Shown: positions 37,880 to 46,214 of the stretch, piece after piece
Layout of the letters: each line of letters begins with the position of its first letter
Position numbering within the stretch: the first letter of the stretch is position 1
Source: Marvinbryantia formatexigens DSM 14469
GTDB lineage: Bacteria; Bacillota; Clostridia; Lachnospirales; Lachnospiraceae
Direction of reading: 5' to 3'
Assembly: GCF_025148285.1 (NCBI RefSeq)
Contig: NZ_CP102268.1
Span: 3,141,001-3,205,000 of the forward strand
Length of the DNA: 64,000 nt
Translations under genes and position numbers: made by a program
Notes under the pieces: generated by a model
What the model saw: only the letters and a program-made list of their open reading frames with translations
What the model was told of the DNA's origin: nothing
The model's database searches: none

Positions 37880-38658
37880 ATGACAAGCCAGTCAAAAACA
37901 GCCTTATTTGAAGAAAAGCCTGTGCCGGAGGCAGTTATGAAACTTGCAGTCTCTACTATGATCAGCTCGCTGGTCATGGTAATTTATAACCTTTCCGACA
38001 CCTATTTTGTGGGAATGCTGGGCGATCCCGTTCAAAATGCGGCGGTCACACTGGCTGTCCCCCATGTTATTAGCTTTTAATGCCATTAACAATTTGTTCG
38101 GAGTAGGCAGTTCCAGCATGATGAGCCGCGCACTGGGAAGAAAAGACTATGATACCGTATATCGCAACTCCGCTTTTGGCTTCTACCTGGCTTTGCTCTG
38201 CGGTATCCTGTTTTCCGTGATTTATACGGCTTTCAGCGGTCCTGTTCTGAACCTGCTCGGTACGTCTTCCGATACCTCTGCGGCAACAGCCGGGTACCTG
38301 AGATGGACAGTAACCTGCGGAGCGGTCCCGGCAATTTTAAATGTCGTAATGGTTCCTTTCAAACTGTGCCGCCTGTATCTACTTCTTTGTTTTACTGTTT
38401 GTAAAACGGAAAAGCACCTGTGTCTGCATTCGTCCGTCGATGCTGGGCTTTCGGAAAGATATTGTGACCGGCGTGTGCGGCGTGGGACAGAAAACGCTGG
38501 TGTTTGCCATCCTTCGTAAAATCGTACTGGAAATACCGGCTTTATTTATTTTGGATAAGCTGTTCCCGCTTTATGGTCTGGCATATGCGCAGTTTACAGC
38601 CGAATTGATACTGTCAGCAATCGGAATGATTACTCTGAGCCGGTTTTTTAAAAATTAG
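37880..38658 (+). pseudogene. MATE-family efflux pump, degraded
   Basis: MATE pumps have about 450 residues in one frame. Here the N-terminus (VMKLAVSTMISSLVMVIYNL) stops near 38079. Shifting frame at a run of five C (about 38060) restores LLAFNAINNLFGVGSSSMMSRALG, so one C appears inserted. After GAVPAILNVVMVPF there is a jump to a third frame giving CIYFFVLLFVKRKS, losing about 60-70 residues. After GVCGVG a second loss of about 100 residues leads to QKTLVFAILRKIVLE and a normal C-terminus ending SRFFKN. One frameshift and two large deletions mean no functional pump. Confidence 0.85.
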
Positions 38659-38704
38659 GAGAAATCGCACATGACACATGAGTGTTGTATGCCGGACGCC
38701 AGCT

Positions 38705-38721
38705 GCACGGACAATCCGTGC
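38705..38721. terminator. hairpin at the 3' end of the HNH gene
   Basis: GCACGGA-CAA-TCCGTGC lies between the ends of the convergent MATE remnant and HNH gene. No clear T-run on either strand. Confidence 0.4.
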
Positions 38722-38730
38722 GCAGCAGAA

Positions 38731-39873
38731 CTAGTAGAAGGACTTCAGCTGCTCAAGCGTAATGGAAAGATGGTACTGCTTCAGTATCTCATGGCGTTCT
38801 TCGTATAACTGCGTGAGCATTTCATCTACATCAGCCCGGCAGCCGTGATGCAGTCTGCGGTGGCAGAGCGGGCAGAGCGGAATCAGGTTCGCCATTGTAT
38901 CAAGCTTGTACTCGAAAGCGGGCTGCTGCTTCAATGGAATCAGATGATGGACCTCCAGATAGGGCGTGCCGTCCGGCTTGAGGAAGGTTTTGTGCGGCTC
39001 TGCATCGGTGGAAAAAATGCATTTGTAGCCGCTGCGTTTTATTGCCGCTTTACCCAGCCGTGGATTTGTGGCGGGGCGGTCAGAAGAGACGGACCTTTCA
39101 GCAGCGGGAGGGATATATTTTTCCGCTGCATATTCCGCCGGGGAAATATCGCCATCAGCTTCGTTGACAAGCTGCTGGTAAATGCTGTCTGAAATGGCTT
39201 CAGCGCCGGTAATCATGACACCGGCATCCACAGAATCTGACACTTCTTTTAGAGCGCTCTTTACAGTAACGCTTCCGGGACTTTCCAGATGCTTCAGAAG
39301 ACCTTCCTGGGGCAGCTCGTAGTTCCCCTGATAAAATTCAGCCGGAATACCGACTGCAAAAAGTCTGTCGCTGTTCTTATACTTCAGAAATATCAGCAAA
39401 TCATGTGTATACAACGCTTTGCGCAGGCGGATAAATTCTCTGTCATCCTGGCGGACCTTGCTGATTTGCACCTGTGCGTCCTGTGTCATGCGGTATGCAA
39501 TTTTTTTCATGAAAAATGTATCGCAATTTTCCATAGATGAGAATGTATGCAATGTATGGTCTGTCATATGCTGTACATTGGCTTTTGAGAGCACGGCGGG
39601 CTGCTTCCGGTCAGAGGAAGACTCTGTTGCGGCGTCGATTTCCGGGGCGGGGAAAAAGAAGTAGCGGTTGTCACCGGTCACATGGATATGTGTCTGCTTG
39701 CTCCGGGACGCTTCCGGCTTGTTTGACGGCAGCAGGCAGACATCCGGGAGACAGAGCACCAGACCGGTGTCAAAACGCTGAGCGGTGAAAAATGCGGCGG
39801 CTTCGTCTGCAAGACCAAGCGTGGCAAAATAACTCTGGATAAAAGACAGTAATGTTTTCTGGCTGATTGTCAT
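38731..39873 (-). CDS. HNH endonuclease-domain protein
   Basis: A 380-residue protein, the only clear minus-strand gene. The C-terminal HNH domain (about 275-345) has the order RSGYKCIFS, YLEVHHLIPL and NLIPLCPLCHRRLHHG: paired cysteines for a structural zinc plus the catalytic HH and H. This is the McrA-like type found in modification-dependent or self-protecting nucleases. The first 270 residues show no recognised fold and may read the target. AAGGAGG precedes the ATG. It diverges from the DnaQ-RecD2 gene across a palindrome-rich region, so a shared role in DNA defence or repair is possible but inferred. Confidence 0.85.
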   Translation of the reverse strand: MTISQKTLLSFIQSYFATLGLADEAAAFFTAQRFDTGLVLCLPDVCLLPSNKPEASRSKQTHIHVTGDNRYFFFPAPEIDAATESSSDRKQPAVLSKANVQHMTDHTLHTFSSMENCDTFFMKKIAYRMTQDAQVQISKVRQDDREFIRLRKALYTHDLLIFLKYKNSDRLFAVGIPAEFYQGNYELPQEGLLKHLESPGSVTVKSALKEVSDSVDAGVMITGAEAISDSIYQQLVNEADGDISPAEYAAEKYIPPAAERSVSSDRPATNPRLGKAAIKRSGYKCIFSTDAEPHKTFLKPDGTPYLEVHHLIPLKQQPAFEYKLDTMANLIPLCPLCHRRLHHGCRADVDEMLTQLYEERHEILKQYHLSITLEQLKSFY

Positions 39874-39927
39874 GAAAAGACCTCCTTACATAGGGCATTC
39901 TTTCGGGCTGCATTTTAGAAAATAAAA

Positions 39928-39958
39928 TTCCGGATAAAACAGATAAAATTATCGGGAA
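39928..39958. promoter_or_regulatory. inverted repeat 1 in the HNH/RecD2 divergent region
   Basis: TTCCGGATAA (39928-39937) and TTATCGGGAA (39949-39958), 10-bp arms with one mismatch, in the HNH leader. Confidence 0.5.
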
Positions 39959-39971
39959 CTCTTCTGAGCCT

Positions 39972-40000
39972 ATCTTAACATCATTCCCCGAATCTGTCAA
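39972..40000 (-). promoter_or_regulatory. promoter of the HNH gene
   Basis: On the minus strand, TTGACA (40000-39995) and TAAGAT (39977-39972) with a 17-base spacer. Confidence 0.7.
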
Positions 40001-40017
40001 CAGAAAAATCGGGGAAT
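39983..40017. promoter_or_regulatory. inverted repeat 2 covering both divergent -35 regions
   Basis: ATTCCCCGA (39983-39991) and TCGGGGAAT (40009-40017) are perfect 9-bp arms. The -35 of the HNH gene lies between them and the right arm touches the -35 of the RecD2 gene. Arms resemble TTATCGGGAA of repeat 1, suggesting one regulator. Confidence 0.6.
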
Positions 40018-40045
40018 TGCGTATTTCCTGTAAATGTGTTACTAT
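40017..40045 (+). promoter_or_regulatory. promoter of the DnaQ-RecD2 fusion gene
   Basis: TTGCGT (40017-40022) and TACTAT (40040-40045), 17-base spacer. A GTCGC-GAA-GCGAC hairpin follows at 40055-40067 in the leader. Confidence 0.5.
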
Positions 40046-40132
40046 TACTTTATAGTCGCGAAGCGACCGGCGATGTGGAATATATGAAATAGGGAATACC
40101 CAGAGCGGTATTACCTTGCAGCCGCGAAGCAT

Positions 40133-43100
40133 ATGGAATGGGGATGGGACACTGCTGTGCTGGGGGACAAAAGAGGAAGATTACTAAATAAATATGTTGC
40201 GGATTATGTGGTGTTTGACCTTGAGACGACCGGAATCTCCTCGAAATACGACGAGGTAATTGAGATTTCGGCGGTGAAGGTGGAAGCCGGGCAGGTGACG
40301 GGCGAATTCAGCACCCTTGTAAATCCGGGGCGGAAGATTCCGCCCGCAGCCAGCCGGGTAAACGGAATCACCGATAAAATGGTTGCCGGGGCGCTGCCGT
40401 TTTCGGAAGTTCTGGGGGATTTTTTTGCGTTTGCCGGGGATTTTGTTCTCGTCGGGCACAATATCAACAGCTTCGATATGAAATTTCTGTATCGCGACGC
40501 AAAGAAATATTTTCGGAAAGTACCGGACAATGATTATGTAGATACGCTGCTTCTGGCGCGTGCGGCGCTGCCAGAGCTTTCGCATCACAGACTGGTCGAC
40601 CTGGCGGAGCATTATGGAATCTCAGCAAAAGGCGCGCACCGGGCGCTGAACGACTGCCACATGAACCAGAAGGTATACGGAAAGCTGGCGGAAGAAGCGG
40701 AGGCGGCCCGGCAGAGACGGCAGAAGGGCGAGCAGATGCCGGGCAGCGCCGGAGCACAGAAGGGCGGGCAGATGCCGGGCAGCGCCGGAGTACAGAAGGA
40801 CGGGCAGATGCCGGGCAGCGCCGGAGCACAGAAGGATGGGCAGATGCCGGGTACTGCCGGAGTGCAGAAGGGCGCACCGGCGCCGGTGCACCATACGGTG
40901 AAGTTGCGCGGCGTGGTGGAGCGGATTACTTACCAGAATCCGGAAAACGGCTACACCGTTTTAAAATGCGCGGTAAAAGATGACGGCAATCTGGTGACGG
41001 TGGTCGGGAGCCTTTTGGATGTTAATGTCGGTTCCGTACTGCTGATGGACGGAAACTGGAGGATGGACAGCCGCTACGGGCGCCAGTTTGCGGCGGAGAC
41101 GTGGGAGGAGACACTGCCTGCCACGGTTTATGGCATCGAGAAATACCTGGGTTCCGGTCTGATAAAGGGCGTCGGTCCCCGGTTTGCACAGCGGATTGTC
41201 CGGAAATTTGGGACAGATACCATCGAGGTGATTGAAAACGAAATCGGACGTCTGCGCGAGGTGGAGGGAATCGGAGAAAAACGTATTCTTCAGATTAAGG
41301 AAAGCTGGGAACGGCAGAAGGAAATCAAAAATGTGATGCTGTTTTTGCAGGACCACGGCGTGAATACCTCGTTTGCCGCAAAGATTTACCGGCAATACGG
41401 AAATGAAAGTATCGCGAAGGTGAAGGAAAATCCGTTCTGTCTGGCGGACGATATCTGGGGCATCGGTTTTAAAACGGCGGACAGCATTGCGGAAAAGCTG
41501 GGATTTCAGAAGGAATCCTTTGTCCGTCTGCGCAGTGGTATTATGTATACACTGAGCAGTCTGGCGGACGAAGGGCATGTATACGCGGGCAGGGACCAGC
41601 TTATCCGGAAGGCGGTGCAGCTTCTGGAAGCGGAAGAGAGCAGTATTGTCATGACGCTGGACCAGATGATTGCGGATAAGGATGTGATACGGGAGAAGAT
41701 TACGCAGACAGAACCGGAGGCATCTGTGCAGATGTATCCGGAGGGGAGGGAAGGGCAGAGAGCTGACCGTGAAGAAAACGGCACAATCGACGCAATTTAC
41801 CTGCCGCCGTTTTACTATGCGGAGACGGGGATTGCAGACAGGCTGAAAAGGCTGGCGGAAACTCCGGCGCAGGACCGGTTGTGGGTGCAGCTTATGCAGG
41901 CGCGCAAGCAGACCGGGAATCCGGAGCTCTCCATCGACGTATCACATATTGAAAAGAAAATACATATGGAATATGATGAAATCCAGGCGGATGCCATAAG
42001 AAAAGCAGCGACCTCAAAGGTGATGATTCTCACCGGTGGACCGGGTACCGGAAAGACCACTACGGTACAGGGAATTCTGGCGGCGTACCGCGCGTTCGGG
42101 CTGAAAATACTTCTGGCGGCGCCCACCGGAAGAGCGGCAAAAAGGCTGGAAGAGACCACCGGCATGGAGGCAAAGACCATCCACCGCCTTCTGGAGTATA
42201 AGCCGCCGGAGGGTTATCAGAAAAATGAGGAGCATCCGCTGGAAGGGGATGTTCTGGTCGTGGATGAGTGCTCGATGATAGATATTATCCTGATGAATGC
42301 GCTCCTGAAAGCGGTTCCGCCCGGAATGCGTTTTGTTCTGGTGGGTGATGTGGACCAGCTCCCGTCAGTCGGGGCGGGCAACGTGCTGCGCGACATGATG
42401 GATTCCGGCTGCTTTCCGGTCATCCGCCTGACGCGGATTTTCCGGCAGGCGCAGACCAGCCGTATCGTCATGAACGCGCACCGGATTAACGAGGGCAGGC
42501 TCCCGGATATTTCAAATGGAAATGACGCTGACTTTTTCTTTATTGAAAAAGAGGAGCCGGAGGAAGCAGTCGCCGAGATAGTAAATCTTGTGCAGCAGAA
42601 ATTATCACGCTTTTATCATACGCCGGTCAGTCAGATTCAGGTGCTCACACCCATGCAGAAGGGAGCCGTTGGCGCGGCGAATCTGAATCTGGCGCTGCAG
42701 GAGGCGCTGAATCCGCAGGGAGAGGGACTGCGCCGGAGCGGCTTTGTCTACCGCATGGATGATAAAGTGATGCAGATAAAAAACAATTACGACAAGGAAG
42801 TATTTAACGGCGATATCGGATTTATCGAGTCAGTGGACGTGGGCGCCCGCACGCTGAAGGTAAGCTTTGACGGGCGTATTGTGGAATACGACGCTTCGGA
42901 GCTGGATGAGCTGGTTCATGCCTACGCGACCACCATCCACAAAGCGCAGGGCTCGGAATATCCAATCGTTGTGATGCCGGTTCTGATGAATCATTATGTG
43001 ATGCTGCAACGCAATCTGATTTATACGGGCATCACCCGCGCGAAAAAAATTCTCGTGATGGTTGGCACGAAAAAAGCGCTGGCGTATGCGGTGCGCAATG

Positions 43101-43165
43101 TCACCGTAACAAAACGCAACACGCTGCTGAAGGAGCGGCTGCAGGATACGATGAAGAGAAAATAA
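40133..43165 (+). CDS. DnaQ-type exonuclease fused to RecD2 helicase
   Basis: A 1010-residue protein; RecD2 alone is about 740. Residues about 22-190 are a DEDDh 3'-5' exonuclease: VVFDLETTG, LVGHNINSFDMKFL and HRALNDC hold all acidic residues and the histidine. Next is a linker of four 12-residue repeats (QKGGQMPGSAGA type, nucleotides 40721-40864). RecD2 follows: OB-like N-domain (about 255-340), helix-hairpin-helix motifs, SF1B helicase with Walker A GGPGTGKTTT (around 640), Walker B VDECSMID, VGDVDQLPSVG, and the C-terminal ATTIHKAQGSEYP. RecD2 unwinds 5'-3'. No clear ribosome site before ATG 40133, so the exact start is uncertain. Confidence 0.9.
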   Translation: MEWGWDTAVLGDKRGRLLNKYVADYVVFDLETTGISSKYDEVIEISAVKVEAGQVTGEFSTLVNPGRKIPPAASRVNGITDKMVAGALPFSEVLGDFFAFAGDFVLVGHNINSFDMKFLYRDAKKYFRKVPDNDYVDTLLLARAALPELSHHRLVDLAEHYGISAKGAHRALNDCHMNQKVYGKLAEEAEAARQRRQKGEQMPGSAGAQKGGQMPGSAGVQKDGQMPGSAGAQKDGQMPGTAGVQKGAPAPVHHTVKLRGVVERITYQNPENGYTVLKCAVKDDGNLVTVVGSLLDVNVGSVLLMDGNWRMDSRYGRQFAAETWEETLPATVYGIEKYLGSGLIKGVGPRFAQRIVRKFGTDTIEVIENEIGRLREVEGIGEKRILQIKESWERQKEIKNVMLFLQDHGVNTSFAAKIYRQYGNESIAKVKENPFCLADDIWGIGFKTADSIAEKLGFQKESFVRLRSGIMYTLSSLADEGHVYAGRDQLIRKAVQLLEAEESSIVMTLDQMIADKDVIREKITQTEPEASVQMYPEGREGQRADREENGTIDAIYLPPFYYAETGIADRLKRLAETPAQDRLWVQLMQARKQTGNPELSIDVSHIEKKIHMEYDEIQADAIRKAATSKVMILTGGPGTGKTTTVQGILAAYRAFGLKILLAAPTGRAAKRLEETTGMEAKTIHRLLEYKPPEGYQKNEEHPLEGDVLVVDECSMIDIILMNALLKAVPPGMRFVLVGDVDQLPSVGAGNVLRDMMDSGCFPVIRLTRIFRQAQTSRIVMNAHRINEGRLPDISNGNDADFFFIEKEEPEEAVAEIVNLVQQKLSRFYHTPVSQIQVLTPMQKGAVGAANLNLALQEALNPQGEGLRRSGFVYRMDDKVMQIKNNYDKEVFNGDIGFIESVDVGARTLKVSFDGRIVEYDASELDELVHAYATTIHKAQGSEYPIVVMPVLMNHYVMLQRNLIYTGITRAKKILVMVGTKKALAYAVRNVTVTKRNTLLKERLQDTMKRK
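40721..40864 (+). repeat. four 36-base tandem repeats in the exonuclease-helicase linker
   Basis: Four 12-codon units, QKGEQMPGSAGA, QKGGQMPGSAGV, QKDGQMPGSAGA and QKDGQMPGTAGV, differ at few bases. They look recently expanded and likely vary in number between strains. Confidence 0.92.
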
Positions 43166-43245
43166 TCTGCAGAAAACGGGGCAGCGGATAAATATCCGGG
43201 GCAGAAACGGAACGGAGATAACAATTTGTACAGGGAGGATGCAAC

Positions 43246-45282
43246 ATGCTGAAAATCGAAGAAGGAAAACTGAAATACCATTACGATGCGGAAGAACTCT
43301 GGATAGAGCCCTGGGGACAGAATTCCCTGCGCATCCGCGCGACTAAAAACAACTGTATGCCGGAAAATGACTGGGCGCTGCAGAAGCCGGCAGATGGGCA
43401 GCAGTGCGCAGATATTGCCCCGGCACAGGAAAGCGGCAAAGAGAAGAATACAGAATACAATATCCGTGAGACGGCGCAGGGAGCGGAGATTGTAAACGGC
43501 AAAATTACCGCAAAGATTTCGCAGTCCGGGAAAATCATGATTTATAACCAGAAGGGAGAGATTCTTCTGGAGGAATACTGGCGGAACCGCCGGGATGTCC
43601 GGGATGCAAAATGCAGCGCCATCGAGGTGGAGGCGCGCGAATTCCGGCCGAACATTGCCGGGGATTACCGTCTGACAATGCGCTTTGAATCGAAAGACCC
43701 GCATGAGAAGATTTTTGGAATGGGGCAGTATCAGCAGCCGTACCTGGATCTGAAGGGCATGGACCTGGAGCTGGCGCACCGCAATTCGCAGGCGAGCGTT
43801 CCGTTTCTGATTTCCTCGCGCGGATACGGTCTTTTGTGGAACAATCCCTCCATCGGGCGTGCGGTGTTCGGCAGAAATATTATGAGCTTTGAGGCGTATG
43901 CCACGAAGGCGCTCGATTACTGGGTGACGGCGGGCGATACGCCGAAGGAGATCGAGGAGGCATATGCGTCTGTTACCGGAACCGTTCCGATGATGCCGGA
44001 ATACGGGCTTGGCTTCTGGCAGTGCAAGCTGCGCTATCAGACCCAGGAGGAGCTTCTGGAGGTGGCGCGGGAATATAAGCGCCGGAATCTGCCGATTGAT
44101 TTGATTGTCATAGATTATTTCCACTGGCCGAAGCAGGGAGAGTGGAAATTTGACCCGGTTTACTGGCCGGATCCGGAGGCAATGGTAAAAGAGCTGAAGG
44201 AGATGGGAATCGAGCTGATGGTTTCTATCTGGCCGACCGTGGACAGAGAGTGTGAAAATTTTGAGGAAATGCTGGAGAAGGGCTATCTTATCCGGACGGA
44301 GCGGGGATTCCGCACCGGACAGTATTTCCTGGGCGCCACACTTTATTATGATGCAACGAATCCGGGCGCGCGGGAGTATGTCTGGGAGAAGGCAAAGAAA
44401 AATTATTATGAAAAGGGCATCCGCGTGTTCTGGCTGGACGAGGCGGAGCCGGAGTATTCCGCGTATGATTTTGACAATTACCGCTATTATCTGGGAACAG
44501 ACCTGGAGGTCGGCAATCTTTATCCGCTGGACTACGCCCGCACCTTTTATGAGGGCATGGAAGCGGAAGGGCAGAAAAATATTGTCAATCTGCTGCGCTG
44601 CGCCTGGGCGGGCAGCCAGAAATACGGGGCGCTTGTGTGGTCCGGCGATATCGCTTCCAGCTTCGAGAGTATGAGAAACCAGCTTGCGGCGGGGCTGAAC
44701 ATGGGGCTTGCCGGGATTCCGTGGTGGACGACGGACATCGGCGGTTTTCATGGCGGAGACCCGTCCGACCCGGCATTCCGGGAGCTGTTTGTGCGCTGGT
44801 TCCAGTGGGGCACCTTCTGCCCGGTGATGCGCCTGCACGGCGACCGTGAACCGCGTCAGCCGCAGTTCGGCACCACGGGCGGCGCCGCCTGCCTCTCCGG
44901 CGCGCCGAACGAGGTATGGAGCTATGGTGATACAGTATACAATATCTGTGTGAAGTATCTGAATCTGCGTGAGCAGATGCGCGACTATACGCGCGAACTG
45001 ATGAAAGAGGCGCATGAGAAGGGCACGCCGGTCATGCGGACGCTGTTTTATGAATTTCCGGAGGACAAAACTGCCTGGGAGGTGGAGGACGAATACCTCT
45101 ACGGCAGCCGGGTGCTGGCGGCACCGGTCCTGGAGGCGGGTGCAAAAACACGCAGGGTCTACTTACCCGGCAGCGGCGTTATCTGGAAGGATGCCTGGAA
45201 CGGACAGGAATATCCGGGCGGAAGCTGGATTACCGTGCAGGTAACGCTGGAGGATATGCCGGTATTTGTAAAGAAGGAGTAA
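43246..45282 (+). CDS. glycoside hydrolase family 31 alpha-glycosidase
   Basis: Cytoplasmic retaining alpha-glycosidase of 678 residues with no signal peptide. An N-terminal beta-sandwich (about 1-210) is followed by a TIM barrel. The catalytic nucleophile is D398 in VFWLDEAEPE and the acid/base D468 in VWSGDIASS. GIPWWTTDIGGF and RLHGDREPR line the active site. It is shorter than the typical 770 residues, lacking part of the C-terminal beta domains. Alpha-glucosidase or alpha-xylosidase activity is possible. GGGAGG precedes the ATG. It starts the glycan-use region. Confidence 0.92.
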   Translation: MLKIEEGKLKYHYDAEELWIEPWGQNSLRIRATKNNCMPENDWALQKPADGQQCADIAPAQESGKEKNTEYNIRETAQGAEIVNGKITAKISQSGKIMIYNQKGEILLEEYWRNRRDVRDAKCSAIEVEAREFRPNIAGDYRLTMRFESKDPHEKIFGMGQYQQPYLDLKGMDLELAHRNSQASVPFLISSRGYGLLWNNPSIGRAVFGRNIMSFEAYATKALDYWVTAGDTPKEIEEAYASVTGTVPMMPEYGLGFWQCKLRYQTQEELLEVAREYKRRNLPIDLIVIDYFHWPKQGEWKFDPVYWPDPEAMVKELKEMGIELMVSIWPTVDRECENFEEMLEKGYLIRTERGFRTGQYFLGATLYYDATNPGAREYVWEKAKKNYYEKGIRVFWLDEAEPEYSAYDFDNYRYYLGTDLEVGNLYPLDYARTFYEGMEAEGQKNIVNLLRCAWAGSQKYGALVWSGDIASSFESMRNQLAAGLNMGLAGIPWWTTDIGGFHGGDPSDPAFRELFVRWFQWGTFCPVMRLHGDREPRQPQFGTTGGAACLSGAPNEVWSYGDTVYNICVKYLNLREQMRDYTRELMKEAHEKGTPVMRTLFYEFPEDKTAWEVEDEYLYGSRVLAAPVLEAGAKTRRVYLPGSGVIWKDAWNGQEYPGGSWITVQVTLEDMPVFVKKE

Positions 45283-45381
45283 GGTATTACGTGATATAAA
45301 GAAACCGGGCAGCCGCATGTCGTAAAGTATTGTGAACAAAAACGAAAGAGAATATGTTATATAAACGGATTATCCTTTCGC

Positions 45382-45411
45382 TTGACATGAGCAATGGGCG
45401 TTTCGTATAAT
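45382..45411 (+). promoter_or_regulatory. promoter of the LytTR/GHKL genes
   Basis: TTGACA (45382-45387) and TATAAT (45406-45411), 18-base spacer. Confidence 0.75.
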
Positions 45412-45420
45412 TATAAAAAA

Positions 45421-45457
45421 TCTGCGATTTATGTAATTACAGGAAATCTGTGATTTA
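45421..45457 (+). repeat. direct repeat downstream of the LytTR promoter
   Basis: TCTGCGATTTA (45421-45431) and TCTGTGATTTA (45447-45457) are 26 bases apart start to start. LytTR proteins bind direct repeats, so this may be an autoregulatory site, though it lies after the start of transcription. Confidence 0.4.
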
Positions 45458-45512
45458 ATGATAAGACGGAAATTTTTTCGACGCCGTATGTTATGCAGGA
45501 AAGGTAAAGTTT

Positions 45513-46214
45513 ATGAGAGTGGCAGTGATTGATGATGAAAAGGAAGTGAGAGACAAGCTTACCAAATATATCAGACGTTTCTCAGAAGAATCGGGCGTAA
45601 AGATGGAGGTGAGCACATTTCCGTCCGGAGATGCTTTGCTGGCTGAGTATCAGCAGGTATGGGATATACTGATATTTGATATTGATATGCCGGGAACGAA
45701 CGGGATGGAGACATCAAAGAAAATCAGAAAACGGGATAAGAATGTAACCATACTTTTCATCACGAATGTGGCACAGTATGCGATAGACGGATATGGCGTT
45801 GATGCGGTGGACTATATTCTGAAGCCCATCAATTATTATGAATTTTCCATGAAATTCCATCGGACAGTGGCAAAGGCTGCTCATAGCAGGGAACGCGCGG
45901 TTATGGTGGACACTATAGAGGGAACACGCAGAATTCGGATAAAAGAGGTCGAATATGTGGAAGTACTTGCCCATTATATTTATATCCATACGCAGGAAAG
46001 GGAATTCAAAGCACGTGGGAATATGAAAGAGTGGGAGGAAGAGCTGAAGCCATTTGGGTTTTCACGTGTGCATAAATCCTATCTGGTTAATATGGCGAAA
46101 GTAGAGGGAATACAGGGAAAAGAACTGACGGTGGCAGGGCATGTAATTCCGGTGTCCAGAAACTACAGAGATTCTTTCATGCAGGACTATATGAAGTTTT
46201 ACAGAGGAGAATGA
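45513..46214 (+). CDS. LytTR-family response regulator (AgrA-like)
   Basis: A 233-residue two-component regulator. The receiver domain (about 1-120) has IDDEKEV, phospho-acceptor D56 in ILIFDIDMPGTNG, and lysine in YILKPINYYEF. The LytTR DNA-binding domain (about 135-230) shows RRIRIKEVEYVEVLAHYIYIH and RVHKSYLVN. An AGGAAAGG site precedes the ATG. It overlaps its kinase gene by four bases. It sits between a GH31 gene and a glycan-degradation operon and is likely its controller. Confidence 0.93.
   Translation: MRVAVIDDEKEVRDKLTKYIRRFSEESGVKMEVSTFPSGDALLAEYQQVWDILIFDIDMPGTNGMETSKKIRKRDKNVTILFITNVAQYAIDGYGVDAVDYILKPINYYEFSMKFHRTVAKAAHSRERAVMVDTIEGTRRIRIKEVEYVEVLAHYIYIHTQEREFKARGNMKEWEEELKPFGFSRVHKSYLVNMAKVEGIQGKELTVAGHVIPVSRNYRDSFMQDYMKFYRGE

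Noticed and set aside
40721-40864. CRISPR-like array in the helicase gene
   Set aside because: Units are contiguous 36-base coding repeats with no spacers.
43021-45015. 664-codon open frame antisense to the GH31 gene
   Set aside because: Same shadow effect; sense strand carries GH31 catalytic motifs and the antisense product has none.
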